Of a stretch of DNA of 47,013 nucleotides, positions 8,522-17,218 are shown piece by piece (within the stretch, counting starts at the first letter, position 1; each line of letters begins with the position of its first letter). A program made the position numbers and the translations under genes. The DNA is taken from contig JBDSHG010000067.1 of assembly GCA_039918615.1 (NCBI GenBank), forward strand, positions 1-47,013. Reading direction: 5' to 3'. The stretch comes from FEN-1250 sp039918615. Its GTDB lineage: Bacteria > Gemmatimonadota > Gemmatimonadetes > Gemmatimonadales > Gemmatimonadaceae. The notes beneath the pieces were generated by a model, which saw only the letters and a list, made by a program, of their open reading frames with translations, ran no database searches and had not been told where the DNA came from.

Positions 8522-9664
8522 TCACACCACGATGAGCGGGTAGTAGCTCCCTTCGATCGGCTTTCCCGTCGCCTGATCCATCAGCACGACGAGTATGCGA
8601 TCTGCATGCTTCAGTTTCCCCACGAGAAGCGGATCGACGGGGATCCCGAAGTCGCGTGTGGAGCTCCGGAGCACGAACCAGAGCGTCGAGTCGCTCTCGC
8701 GAAAGAAGAGTCGCCGCATCGGCTGCGCGAATGGCTGAGTGTGAAAGACGAACCCCTCATGTCGCTCATTCACCGCAAGCTCGACCTTGATCTCCGTTCC
8801 GGACGCCGGCTCGGCGCGCTCCTCGTCGGCATCAGGATCCTCGTAGCTCATTCGATCATTGAGTGCGGTCACTCGCGCCGCGCTCATCGCGGCGGATGCG
8901 TCGTAGCTCTCGTCCAGGTAGCCCGCGCGCCGGTCCTGCGGCGACAGCGGCGGGATCTTCTCGATCACGCCGGCCACGTACGCGAAAGCGTCGGCGGGCG
9001 GCTGCCACATCGTCCAGACGATTGCGCCCTCGCCAGGCCTCCACTCCGCCATCCGTCGCGCATCGGGGGAGAAGACGGTTCGTTCGCCGACCACCGCTCG
9101 CGTGGCAAGCGTATCACGGGTGGGCACATCGACGATCATCCCGTGCCCGATGTATCGCTCCTCGTCGGAGGACAGCGCGAGCGCAGATTTAGCTTGAATT
9201 CGAGGTAATTCGTAGACGAGCGCTCCGGAGCGCAGATCCACGGCGCTCGCCCAGTTCTTCCCCTGGATGACGGCAAACTCGCTGTCCGCGAAAATCGTCG
9301 CCTCTTGTACCTCGTCGCGAAGCTGGACGGGCGGTGCGAACGTGCCACTGCCGAGATGGAGAACAAGCGCTCTGAACTTTCCGTCCGGGATCAGCAGCGC
9401 GAGCGGCTCCTGCGGCGTCACCGCGAGAAATTTCCCCGTCGACGCGAGATGCAGTGCCGCCTCGCCCGACGACAGCTCCCACGTGTCGATCGACGTGAGC
9501 GACCAGGTCGCGGCTATTCCCCGGCGCGGCGCGATGCGCGCGCCGAGCGGGGAGGACGATCCTCGCGCTTCCCAGCGAAGCGCTCCCTGTCGCAAATCCC
9601 AGAGTCGGCAGCGGCCGTCGAGCGAGCAGGTGAACGCGAGGTCGGCGTCGATGTCGATCATCAT
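8522..9664 (-). CDS. WD40-type beta-propeller protein, C-terminal part of a split STAND protein
   Basis: This 380-residue protein starts within the stop of the TIR-nSTAND gene: the minus-strand sequence CGATGATGATCG carries the upstream TGA and two in-frame ATGs. It opens in the middle of a WD40 blade (LAFTCSLDGRCRLWDLRQG) and continues with degenerate propeller repeats of about 40 residues (for example IDTWELSSGEAALHL and ASAVDLRSGALVYEL). A C-terminal region of about 90 residues (after DPDADEERAEP) is not WD40-like and is not recognised. Either reinitiation makes a separate partner subunit, or a -1 frameshift has split one large receptor. The start at 9664 gives the 4-nt overlap. The frame is also open further upstream, to 9874. 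Confidence 0.8.
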   Translation of the reverse strand: MMIDIDADLAFTCSLDGRCRLWDLRQGALRWEARGSSSPLGARIAPRRGIAATWSLTSIDTWELSSGEAALHLASTGKFLAVTPQEPLALLIPDGKFRALVLHLGSGTFAPPVQLRDEVQEATIFADSEFAVIQGKNWASAVDLRSGALVYELPRIQAKSALALSSDEERYIGHGMIVDVPTRDTLATRAVVGERTVFSPDARRMAEWRPGEGAIVWTMWQPPADAFAYVAGVIEKIPPLSPQDRRAGYLDESYDASAAMSAARVTALNDRMSYEDPDADEERAEPASGTEIKVELAVNERHEGFVFHTQPFAQPMRRLFFRESDSTLWFVLRSSTRDFGIPVDPLLVGKLKHADRILVVLMDQATGKPIEGSYYPLIVV

Positions 9665-11862
9665 CGCGTCGTCGGAGCGATCTCCGGAGCCTCCCAGAGT
9701 CGCGCGGTGCCGTCGAACGACCACGTCAGCACGCGCGAGCCATCCGAGCTGAATGCGCCACCGCGCACCGTGCCCGCGTGGCCGATGTAGCCAACAGCCG
9801 GTCGCGCATGCGCCGTTCTGTAGCTGTGTACCGCCAGCGACAGCGCGTTCTCCGCAGTTCTCACGCGCGGCCACGTCGGATCATCGATCGGCGCCGCAAG
9901 CTGCGCGAAGCCGAGCGCGTCGCCGATCTTGCCCTCGGCGAGACGCGCGCGAGAGAGATCGGCGAGGAACTTCGACCGCGCGACGCGCGCATCGCTGAGC
10001 GCGAGGTCCGCCACACCGCGGGCCTCCACCGCCTCGTTGCGCTGCTCCTCCGCCGCGAGCTTGAGCGCTTCCAGCTCATCGATGCGCCGCTGCTCGCGCG
10101 TGATCGATGCTTCGATGAATGCGCGCTCCTCGCCTTGCAGCCGTTCCGGATGATCCACCATCCACGCGCGCGCACGGTGCAGCAGGATTCCGGTGACCAG
10201 CCCCTTGTCGCGATCATCGTCGGGGAGTGCGTTCCAGTCCGCGAGCGCGATCTCGAGGCGCCCGCGACCGATGAGATATTCGCGCTCCAGCTCGAGCCAC
10301 TCGGCGAGGCGCGGCCACACGCGGAACAGCGCCTCGTGCGCGACCTCGATCACCGCGCCTTCTTCGGTCTCGCCGCCACGACGCACGAGCAGCCTGGCCT
10401 CGATGAGTTGATCGAGCATCGGTCGCGCGCCGATGCTCACGTCGCGCCACGGCGCAGGGCGGCTCACGAACTGTCCCTCGAGATTCACACGTACCATCGC
10501 GGGGATGATCGCCTCACGCAGCTCGCGCTCCTTCGCCGGCGTCCGCATCGCTGGCGGGAGTGCTTCCTCGGCCGCAATGCGGACCGCGTTCTCGAGCGGA
10601 TTGAGGCCCGCGTCGCGATCGCCCAGCGCTTCGTATTCCTGCCAGGTGAGATCGGACTGTATCCCGTGACGCTCGTAGAGCTTGCGAAGCGTGAACGCGA
10701 TGAGCGGAAGCGCATCGGAGGTCTGCGCGTCGTGCCGGAGCGCGGCGATGAGCCGGTCGTCCACCTTGAGCCCCGCAACGCGTGCGGGCCCGCGCACGAG
10801 AAGCTCGACGCGGTCGAGCGGCATCGGCTCCAGCGAGAACGCGTGGTGCGCGACCGTCAGCGCGGCGGTGGACTGCAGCTCTGCGAGGTAGTCGGAGCGC
10901 ATCGTCGCGACGGCGACGAAGGGAAGGGAATCCGCCAGCATCGCGCTGAGGAGCGTCCAGAAGGCGTTCGCCGCGTCGCGATCGGCAATGCTGAACAGCT
11001 CCTCCGCCTGGTCGATCGGGATGAGGATCTGCGCATCGGGCGCGCGATGCGCCCGCCGCAGCTGACGCGCGATCGTAGACAACGCCTTCGTTGGGTCGGG
11101 GCTCTCGAGCTCCGAGGCGAGCTGCTCGGCCTGATCCTGATTCGGAAGCGCCGCGATGAGGTTATCGACCAGCCGCCCCGCCGGATCGAGCTGCGGACGA
11201 AAGGGCGGAAGGACGATCCAGTTCTCTCGGTCGCGCTCGAGCCTCGGCAACAGCCCCGCGCGCAGCACCGACGACTTGCCGCTGCCCGATGCGCCGAGCA
11301 CGGTGATTAACTTCTCGCCGCCGCGCGTCAGACGCTTGCGGAGCGTCTCGATGAGCCGAATCAGTACATCATCGCGTCCGAAGAAGACGGCCGCGTCCTG
11401 CTTCTCGAAGGAGCTGAGACCGGGGAAGGGCGACGCGCCCTTCGCGAGGTCGAAGCCATCGGGCGACTGCAGCGCGATCTCCGTGATCGAGCGGCTCAGC
11501 CGTTCGAGGCCGCCCTCGCGATCCGCGAGAAGGTCGGTGACCTGCAGGTCGTTGCCGACGAGCCGTTCGCCCGACGGCGCGTCGATCACGGGGAAGATCG
11601 CCTTCCCAAGCGCGCGCGCCTGCGCGAATTCGGCGAAGCACCACTTCGAGTCGAGCCAATTCTTCGTAAGCACCACGATCACCGCCTGACAGCGGTCGAT
11701 CTCGAAGTAAAGCTTGCGCTCCCATTCGGCACCGGGCTGGATGCCGCTGTCCTTGTCGATGTCGAGGAAGGTGTGCGCGAAGCCCTGCTCGCCGAGCCAC
11801 GCGAACATCCGTTGCGCCGCCTCGTTGTCGCGGCTGGAGTGACTGATGAAGATGCGGGCCAT
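9661..11862 (-). CDS. TIR-domain nSTAND NTPase with start of a WD40 propeller
   Basis: This 733-residue NLR-like protein begins with a TIR domain (about 1-140). It has the ISHSSRD opening and a candidate NADase glutamate in SKWCFAEFA (Glu78). An nSTAND ATPase follows (about 145-500), introduced by PFPGLSSFEKQDAAVFFGRD, with Walker A GASGSGKSS (about 190-198) and Walker B ILIPIDQAEELF (about 279-290). A winged-helix-like region (EVAHEALFRVWPRLAEWL), a coiled coil (about 585-640) and one WD40 blade (HAGTVRGGAFSSDGSRVLTW, ending RLWE) complete it. By family knowledge, STAND proteins oligomerise on ligand binding and TIR domains can then degrade NAD+. It lies 20 nt after the patatin gene. A defence role is inferred, not shown. 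Confidence 0.9.
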   Translation of the reverse strand: MARIFISHSSRDNEAAQRMFAWLGEQGFAHTFLDIDKDSGIQPGAEWERKLYFEIDRCQAVIVVLTKNWLDSKWCFAEFAQARALGKAIFPVIDAPSGERLVGNDLQVTDLLADREGGLERLSRSITEIALQSPDGFDLAKGASPFPGLSSFEKQDAAVFFGRDDVLIRLIETLRKRLTRGGEKLITVLGASGSGKSSVLRAGLLPRLERDRENWIVLPPFRPQLDPAGRLVDNLIAALPNQDQAEQLASELESPDPTKALSTIARQLRRAHRAPDAQILIPIDQAEELFSIADRDAANAFWTLLSAMLADSLPFVAVATMRSDYLAELQSTAALTVAHHAFSLEPMPLDRVELLVRGPARVAGLKVDDRLIAALRHDAQTSDALPLIAFTLRKLYERHGIQSDLTWQEYEALGDRDAGLNPLENAVRIAAEEALPPAMRTPAKERELREAIIPAMVRVNLEGQFVSRPAPWRDVSIGARPMLDQLIEARLLVRRGGETEEGAVIEVAHEALFRVWPRLAEWLELEREYLIGRGRLEIALADWNALPDDDRDKGLVTGILLHRARAWMVDHPERLQGEERAFIEASITREQRRIDELEALKLAAEEQRNEAVEARGVADLALSDARVARSKFLADLSRARLAEGKIGDALGFAQLAAPIDDPTWPRVRTAENALSLAVHSYRTAHARPAVGYIGHAGTVRGGAFSSDGSRVLTWSFDGTARLWEAPEIAPTTR

Positions 11863-11882
11863 TGTCTACCGGGTGGGGGCCG

Positions 11883-12989
11883 TCACGCGGATGCGCAACC
11901 GAAGAGATGTTCGCGCTTCACCTCTCGCGCTGCGTACGCCTTGCCGATCGCCTGTAGCCGCTCGACGGCGCGGAGATTGTCGATCTGCAGCTCCGTCGGC
12001 GTGAGCGGGTTGCCGACGTCCGTCGAGTCCATCATGCAGTTGTAGCGAACGTAGCTGAACTTCTGCTCCGCCGCGGGAAGCAGCGAGGGAGACTCGAGCG
12101 TTCCGATCTCCGAATCGAGTGTCGCGCCGTGGAGGCAATTGCCCAGCACACGGCACAGCATGTCCTGGTGAATGGATGCATCTTCGAGGAGCGTGGGAAT
12201 CACGAAGCGAAGCGCGTCCCACACGTACGTCTGATTCGGCAGTCGCTTCATGAGATGCGTGCGGCTGCCGCCAGTGCCGACCGAGATGAGGTGCAGCGTG
12301 TCACGCCCCGCCGGCCACTCCATGCGGTACGCGGGCAGCGTGGCCATGAGGACAGCGAGCAGCGCGGGGTTGTTGTACGGCGTCACGGCGCCGTCGACAA
12401 AGAGAAAGCGCTCGCTGCCGATAGTGATCTCTTCGGGAGGGAAGAACGTCGGCGCCGCCGTGCTTGCGCGCAACAGCTGCCAGATCGGGATCTTCAGATT
12501 GCTGTTCGCGAGTGACGGATCGTTGTAGAGCGCATTTGGATTGTTCGAGATGGGCCAGGGCGCTCCCGTCGTCGCGTTCCGCATCACGACGAGCAGCGCC
12601 GTTCGCAGCTTCGCCGATCCCAGGAGCGCCGGGTTGCCATCGTCCTCGACGAAGTGCTCACGAAAGAATGCCGCGATCGCCTCGGCGCGGTACTTCGACT
12701 TGAGCAAACGCCACGGGAGGTATGGTCGCTGATGCGCGAACATCTGCTTGCCGCGCGATGTGTAGAGCGCCTCGATTTCTGCGACCGGCGTGCCCCACGC
12801 GAGAAAGGCGGCAATGATCGCACCCGTGCTCGTCCCCGCGAAGAGGTCATGGACGTCGGACAACACGAGATGGGGCTGCCCGTATTCCTCCCGGAAGAGC
12901 TGCTCGATGCGCGCGGCGATCTGAAGGGAGTAGATCCCGCGAATGCCGCCGCCGTCGAAGGCGAGAATACGTTTTGGCTGGGTGGTCAT
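11883..12989 (-). CDS. Patatin-like phospholipase (CapV-like)
   Basis: This 368-residue lipid acyl hydrolase has the full patatin Ser-Asp dyad: oxyanion loop DGGGIRG (about 12-18), nucleophile elbow GTSTG with Ser54, and the catalytic Asp199 in VDGA. The start at 12989 (MTTQPKRILAFDGGG) is chosen because the open frame upstream is basic, lacks family similarity and would overlap the small gene starting at 13170. Bacterial patatins occur as membrane-degrading effectors in CBASS and as effector domains in other immune systems. No cyclase or CD-NTase gene is present here, so CBASS is not supported. It is the first gene of the operon with the TIR-nSTAND and WD40 genes. Confidence 0.92.
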   Translation of the reverse strand: MTTQPKRILAFDGGGIRGIYSLQIAARIEQLFREEYGQPHLVLSDVHDLFAGTSTGAIIAAFLAWGTPVAEIEALYTSRGKQMFAHQRPYLPWRLLKSKYRAEAIAAFFREHFVEDDGNPALLGSAKLRTALLVVMRNATTGAPWPISNNPNALYNDPSLANSNLKIPIWQLLRASTAAPTFFPPEEITIGSERFLFVDGAVTPYNNPALLAVLMATLPAYRMEWPAGRDTLHLISVGTGGSRTHLMKRLPNQTYVWDALRFVIPTLLEDASIHQDMLCRVLGNCLHGATLDSEIGTLESPSLLPAAEQKFSYVRYNCMMDSTDVGNPLTPTELQIDNLRAVERLQAIGKAYAAREVKREHLFGCASA

Positions 12990-13169
12990 CGCGGGGAAGT
13001 GCGGGAGTTCGAGGGCCGGGGTCGCTAAAGGATCGCGATTTGGCGCGCGAACGCAACGGTTTCGGCGAATCGCGCGTATGGTCATCTCGCCCGCGAACGA
13101 TCGCGGCGGGGGCCCGGCGCGGCACACCCGTCGCCGGCCTTCCATGGTCACGTCACGAGGAGGGTCAAT

Positions 13170-13385
13170 ATGCGCTCGCGAGGAATTCGCCGGCATCACG
13201 AGGGGCGCGTCAAATCACGCGTCAAGTCCTACTATGATGGACACGCTGCCGGAAATCCGCGCAGCGTCGGCCGAATCGCGCACACACGTCGCATGTGCTC
13301 CTGCCGGCTCTGCGGCAATCCACGGAAATACTTCAGGCAGGCGACGATTCAAGAGATGCGCGCGGAGCAGGCGGGAGAAGCCTGA
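13170..13385 (+). CDS. Small cysteine-motif protein (CSCxxCGNPRK)
   Basis: This 71-residue basic protein has a near-perfect ribosome binding site (GAGGAGGG, about 6 nt before the ATG). It starts MRSRGIRRHHEGRVKSRVK and carries VGRIAHTRRMCSCRLCGNPR near residue 50, followed by TIQEMRAEQ. I recognise the pattern as a widespread uncharacterised family of short proteins with a C-x-C-x2-C-[GN]-x-[PR]R core, plausibly a zinc or nucleic-acid binder, but no function is established. It is divergent from the patatin operon and convergent with the esterase gene, whose stop lies 17 nt away. Confidence 0.75.
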   Translation: MRSRGIRRHHEGRVKSRVKSYYDGHAAGNPRSVGRIAHTRRMCSCRLCGNPRKYFRQATIQEMRAEQAGEA

Positions 13386-13401
13386 CCGCGCTGCCTGATT
13401 G

Positions 13402-14481
13402 CTACTTCGGGAAGATGACCGGCAGGACGGCCTCGCTCGTGAACATGCAGCGATCGTTGTGTCCGCATTCCGGGACGATGATCGCCTGGTGTTTTGCGCC
13501 GAGCGTCTCGGTTACGTATTTGAAGAACGCCTCACCGCGCGCACGTCGCGTTGGTCCCTGCGCCATGCCGCTCGGCGACGAGTCGAAGCCGCCGAGCGGG
13601 AGCACGTCGACCTGCCCGAGGATGTAGGTCGTCGGGCGATCGACGAGCTGATTCCTGAGCTGCTCGTCGCTGAGCTGCGCGGTGTAGCCGGACCGATTCT
13701 CGAGCCCTGCGGGCCAGTGATTGAAGTCCGGCAGCTTCGATGAGTCGATTGGTCCGTAGCTGAAATTCGAGTGCACATTCTCGCCGTCATCGCCGAGCGC
13801 CTCCTTGTCGGCGCTGGCGGGATCTCCGTCACCGGTGGGCAGCGGCCGCACGGCGACGGGCCACGCGTAGCTCGACGGATTGGCGACGACGTAGCTGATC
13901 GAGACTCCGGCAAGCTTCCCATCGACCTTGTTGCTCATATCGTAGCGCGCCGCGAATTGACCGCCCGCGGAGTGCCCGGTCACGACGATGTGTGTGAGAT
14001 TCGGGAAGACTTTCTTGTCGGCGAGTCTCGTGAGGATCGCGTCGGCAAAGTCGAACGATGAGAGCGTCGGGTTGGACGTGGACATACCGCCGGAGCGCCA
14101 GCTATCTCCGTGATTCGGCCACACGACCTCGTTCCCCTGCAAGCTGTCCTTCCCGGCGGCGAAGCGCGGCGCGATGATGATCGTGTTGCCGAGCGCGCCT
14201 GCGAGAAAGCCTGCGGCGGTGGCGGTGGAGAAATAGTGATCGGCGTTGCGATCGGCGCCGTGCACCATGATGAGGGCGCGCGTGATGGCGGTGTTCTTCG
14301 CGTCGAGCGGATAGGTGGAGTAGAGCATCGAACGGGCGGCGCCGCCGCCCATCGCCACCCATCGCTCGCAGTCGGCCGTGGCCGTGGTGCAAGGTGCGGT
14401 CGAGGCGGAGACGCGCGAGCGACCGAGGGAAGGGATCGCAGCGGTGGCAGCGAAAACGGCGAGAAGAATTGGTGTGCGCAT
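13402..14481 (-). CDS. Secreted alpha/beta-hydrolase (putative esterase)
   Basis: This 359-residue protein has a signal peptide (RTPILLAVFAATAAIPSLG), then a compact alpha/beta-hydrolase core. The oxyanion-type region is ALIMVHGADRNADHY, the nucleophile elbow is VVTGHSAGGQ (Ser171), and a C-terminal candidate His lies in IIVPECGHNDRCMF. The start at 14481 is preferred to an upstream in-frame ATG because it gives a clean signal peptide. Several Cys residues could form disulfides in the periplasm. The substrate is unknown. It is transcribed divergently from the MtfA-type gene across a 225-nt gap in which I see no other gene. Confidence 0.82.
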   Translation of the reverse strand: MRTPILLAVFAATAAIPSLGRSRVSASTAPCTTATADCERWVAMGGGAARSMLYSTYPLDAKNTAITRALIMVHGADRNADHYFSTATAAGFLAGALGNTIIIAPRFAAGKDSLQGNEVVWPNHGDSWRSGGMSTSNPTLSSFDFADAILTRLADKKVFPNLTHIVVTGHSAGGQFAARYDMSNKVDGKLAGVSISYVVANPSSYAWPVAVRPLPTGDGDPASADKEALGDDGENVHSNFSYGPIDSSKLPDFNHWPAGLENRSGYTAQLSDEQLRNQLVDRPTTYILGQVDVLPLGGFDSSPSGMAQGPTRRARGEAFFKYVTETLGAKHQAIIVPECGHNDRCMFTSEAVLPVIFPK

Positions 14482-14706
14482 TAATTTTGGCGGGTCGGGA
14501 GACTTGGTTGCGCGTCGAAACGCGTGCCGGGGAAGCATAGCTCGCGTACATGGCCCGAGTCACTGCGCTCACGATTGCGCGAGGCGGTCGCGCACGCGCA
14601 TTGTATGAAATGCGCACCGAGCGCAGTCGCGAGAAGGTTCCCCATGACCGACGTCGCGGACAAGATCACGCTGAGTTGATGCGCAGCACCAGGGAGGGGT
14701 GATCGG

Positions 14707-15606
14707 ATGTCCGACTTTCTGGCTGCGTTGCTCGCCGGCGGCGTGCTGCTCGCGATCGGTTATTTCGTAATCATGCCGGCGCTTCGCAGCCTCGTCGCGG
14801 CACAAGCGCGCCGTGAAGATGCCGCGGAGATCGATGCCGAGTGGTTCACGATACTACACGATCGTGTGCCCGCCTCGCGCGATCTGTCGCAGCCCGAGCG
14901 CGTGCGACTGCTCAAGCTGGCGCGCGCGCTCGTTGCGACACGACGGTGGGAAGGCGCGGGCGGCCTTGTGTTGAACCTCGAGATGAAGGTCGTCATTGCG
15001 TCTCAGGCGTCCATACTTACGCTCACAACGCAAAGCGAGCCATATCCCGGATTGCGTGAGATCCTCGTGTACCCGGCTGGATTTATTGCAAAGCGCGCAC
15101 GCGATCCGCGTAAATGGCTGGAGACGAGCGATGCAGGGGAACTAACCCCGGAGCTCGGCGAGGCGTGGGGAAATGGCGTCATCGTGCTCGGTTGGGAAGG
15201 TTCGCTGGAAGGGGCGAGCGATCCGTCGGACGGGAGCAACCTCGTCATCCATGAGTTCGCGCATCAGTTCGCGTATGATCATCACCTGATCCCGCCACCG
15301 ATCGGAGAAGCCGCAATCACCATGCGCACCTCCGGTTTCGGAGTCACGACGGAAATTCTTCCCGTCGTGCGAGACGTGGATGGATGGCGGCGGGTGCTCG
15401 CCGAAAGTTACGCGCGACGCTGCGAGAGGAAGGATGGACATTCGGTCCTGAGCCACTACGCGACCACTAATCCTGCGGAATTCTTCGCGGTGGCGACCGA
15501 GGCCTTCTTCGAACGCCCCGCCGCGCTGGAACACGAGGACGACGAGTTATACGAGCAGCTGGTGACGCTGTATGGACGTGATCCGAAGGTCGGAGCATCG
15601 ACGTGA
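14707..15606 (+). CDS. MtfA-like zinc-dependent peptidase with N-terminal membrane helix
   Basis: This 299-residue protein is of the MtfA/DgsA-anti-repressor peptidase type, related to the anthrax lethal-factor gluzincin fold. A single transmembrane helix (about 5-28) is followed by the domain with LVIHEFAHQFAY (HExxH at 182-186) and a downstream glutamate-rich helix NPAEFFAVATEAFFE (Glu258/Glu265) that supplies the third ligand. Enterobacterial MtfA binds the glucose repressor Mlc. No Mlc homologue is seen here, so the role is open. The ribosome binding site is AGGGAGGGG before the ATG. The stop overlaps the next start as GTGA. Confidence 0.9.
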   Translation: MSDFLAALLAGGVLLAIGYFVIMPALRSLVAAQARREDAAEIDAEWFTILHDRVPASRDLSQPERVRLLKLARALVATRRWEGAGGLVLNLEMKVVIASQASILTLTTQSEPYPGLREILVYPAGFIAKRARDPRKWLETSDAGELTPELGEAWGNGVIVLGWEGSLEGASDPSDGSNLVIHEFAHQFAYDHHLIPPPIGEAAITMRTSGFGVTTEILPVVRDVDGWRRVLAESYARRCERKDGHSVLSHYATTNPAEFFAVATEAFFERPAALEHEDDELYEQLVTLYGRDPKVGAST

Positions 15607-16289
15607 GCACGCCTCGTGTGATTCTGCTTCCCGGTCTGCACGGGACCACCTCGCTCTTCGATCGCTTCGTCGCCGCCGCGCCGGCGAATATCGCGCTTCA
15701 CTGTCAATCGCTCCCCAACGATATCCCCCTCGACTATCACGAGCTCGCTGCATGGGTGACGGCGCGGCTTCCAGCAGAGCCGTTCGTACTGATAGCCGAG
15801 TCATTTTCCGGACCGCTGGCTCTGCTCATTGCGGACCGGTGCGAGAACGTTCTGGCGATCGCGCTCGTGGTGACGTTCGTCGTGCCGCCGGCGCCGGGAT
15901 TCATCGCGCGGATTCCGCAGCGTGTATGGAGCATCTCGCCGCCTACCGCGCTGGTGAGCGCGTTTCTCACCGGCGGAGACAACGCGCTGGCGGTCGATTG
16001 TCGCGGGGCCATCGAGAGTGTTCCGCCCGATGTCATCGCGAAGCGTATTGACGAAGCGGTGCATGTGGATGTTCGCGCGGAGCTCGCACGATTCACGCGC
16101 CCGCTTCTTTGCCTGGGCGCGAAGCAGGATTGGATCGTGCCGCGGCGCAGCATGGCTAAGATCCGTGCGATGAAGCCGTGCGCGAGGTTAGTCGAACTGA
16201 ATGGCCCGCACATGCTGCTCCAAACGCGCGCTGAAGAGGCTTGGCTCCATATCGAGCCGTTTCTTCGCTCAGTATCAGTCGCTCTATGA
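15603..16289 (+). CDS. Alpha/beta-fold hydrolase
   Basis: This short 228-residue alpha/beta-hydrolase is translationally coupled to the MtfA-like gene (GTG start inside its stop). The oxyanion segment is LLPGLHGTTSLFDRF, the nucleophile elbow is the variant AESFSGP (Ser67), and the acid and base candidates lie in CLGAKQDWIVP and LNGPHMLLQ. No signal peptide is seen, so it is probably cytoplasmic. The small cap suggests a short-chain ester or thioester substrate, but none can be named. The next gene begins 49 nt downstream. Confidence 0.85.
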   Translation: MSTPRVILLPGLHGTTSLFDRFVAAAPANIALHCQSLPNDIPLDYHELAAWVTARLPAEPFVLIAESFSGPLALLIADRCENVLAIALVVTFVVPPAPGFIARIPQRVWSISPPTALVSAFLTGGDNALAVDCRGAIESVPPDVIAKRIDEAVHVDVRAELARFTRPLLCLGAKQDWIVPRRSMAKIRAMKPCARLVELNGPHMLLQTRAEEAWLHIEPFLRSVSVAL

Positions 16290-16338
16290 CGGTCGCATCG
16301 CCAGTTGCGCTCTGCCTACCGGCGCCCATACTCCCTGT

Positions 16339-16983
16339 ATGACACTCAGATCTGCCGCACGTCTTTTCCGGCCGAAGGAGCCACTGATCCTACTCGTCCT
16401 CGGGATCATCTGCCTCGCGGTCTCCGCCATCGGCGCACTGGAGCCGGGCACCTGGGTGCTCGAGGTCTTCCCGATCTTCATCGGCGTCCCGATCCTCATC
16501 GCGACGGCTCGCCGCTTCCCGCTTACGCCGCTCGCGTACCGCCTGATATTTCTCCACACCCTCATACTGATGGTCGGCGGACACTACACCTACGCGAAGG
16601 TGCCGCTCGGATTCTGGATGCGCGATCTCTTCCATCTCGCGCGCAACAACTACGATCGCATCGGCCACTTCGCGCAGGGGTTCGTCCCGGCGATCGTCGC
16701 GCGCGAGATCCTCTTGCGCCGCACCCCGCTTACGCGCGGCAAGTGGCTCTTCTTCATCGTCACGTGCATTTGCCTGGCGATCAGCGCGTGCTATGAGTTC
16801 ATCGAATGGGGCACGGCCGTCATCGGCGGCTCCTCGGCCGACGCCTTCCTCGGCACGCAGGGCGACATTTGGGACACCCAGTGGGACATGTTCACCGCGC
16901 TCTGGGGAGCAATCATCGCGCAGCTGCTGCTGTCGCGCGTGCACGATCGTCAGCTGGCGCAGATCGGAATGCAGGACGGATGA
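16339..16983 (+). CDS. DUF2238/YjdF-type multi-pass membrane protein
   Basis: This 214-residue integral membrane protein has about five or six hydrophobic helices. It carries the DUF2238 signatures MRDLFHLARNNYDRIGHFAQ and CYEFIEWGTAVIGG, followed by GTQGDIWDTQWDMF. These conserved polar and aromatic stretches define the YjdF family, whose function is unknown. The ATG at 16339 is chosen because the first membrane helix begins soon after it. The open frame upstream overlaps the hydrolase gene and is not membrane-like. A gap of 235 nt follows in which I see no gene. Confidence 0.85.
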   Translation: MTLRSAARLFRPKEPLILLVLGIICLAVSAIGALEPGTWVLEVFPIFIGVPILIATARRFPLTPLAYRLIFLHTLILMVGGHYTYAKVPLGFWMRDLFHLARNNYDRIGHFAQGFVPAIVAREILLRRTPLTRGKWLFFIVTCICLAISACYEFIEWGTAVIGGSSADAFLGTQGDIWDTQWDMFTALWGAIIAQLLLSRVHDRQLAQIGMQDG

Positions 16984-17218
16984 CCGCGAAGGCTCCGAGG
17001 CTCGTTCGAGGAGCGGCGCTGCAACGACTACGCGGGGCAGCACGCAGGAAGTAGCAGCCCCGGAGTGGCGTGTCAATCAACGCGGATACAGATTGAGCTC
17101 GCGAGCTCGCCAACGCGTTCAGCTACACGTCCGCCATTCCGCCCGGTCCCTCCATGTTTTCCAGCGTCGAGCCTTCCGATCGTCCGCGCACTGATCAGAC
17201 GGGAGAGCGGACAGCTTA

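Noticed and set aside
8522..12989. CBASS or Thoeris assignment for the patatin/TIR operon
   Set aside because: No CD-NTase, Cap2/Cap3-like or ThsA-like gene occurs in the neighbourhood, and the TIR is fused to an nSTAND ATPase.
12990..13199. Extended 70-residue N-terminus of the patatin
   Set aside because: The extension is basic and low in family character, overlaps the well-supported small gene at 13170, and places DGGGIRG far from the N-terminus.
16984..17218. Possible small gene or RNA in the 235-nt gap before the GNAT gene
   Set aside because: Short frames on both strands lack ribosome binding sites and protein character, and no stable hairpin with a T-run or tRNA-like fold is seen.
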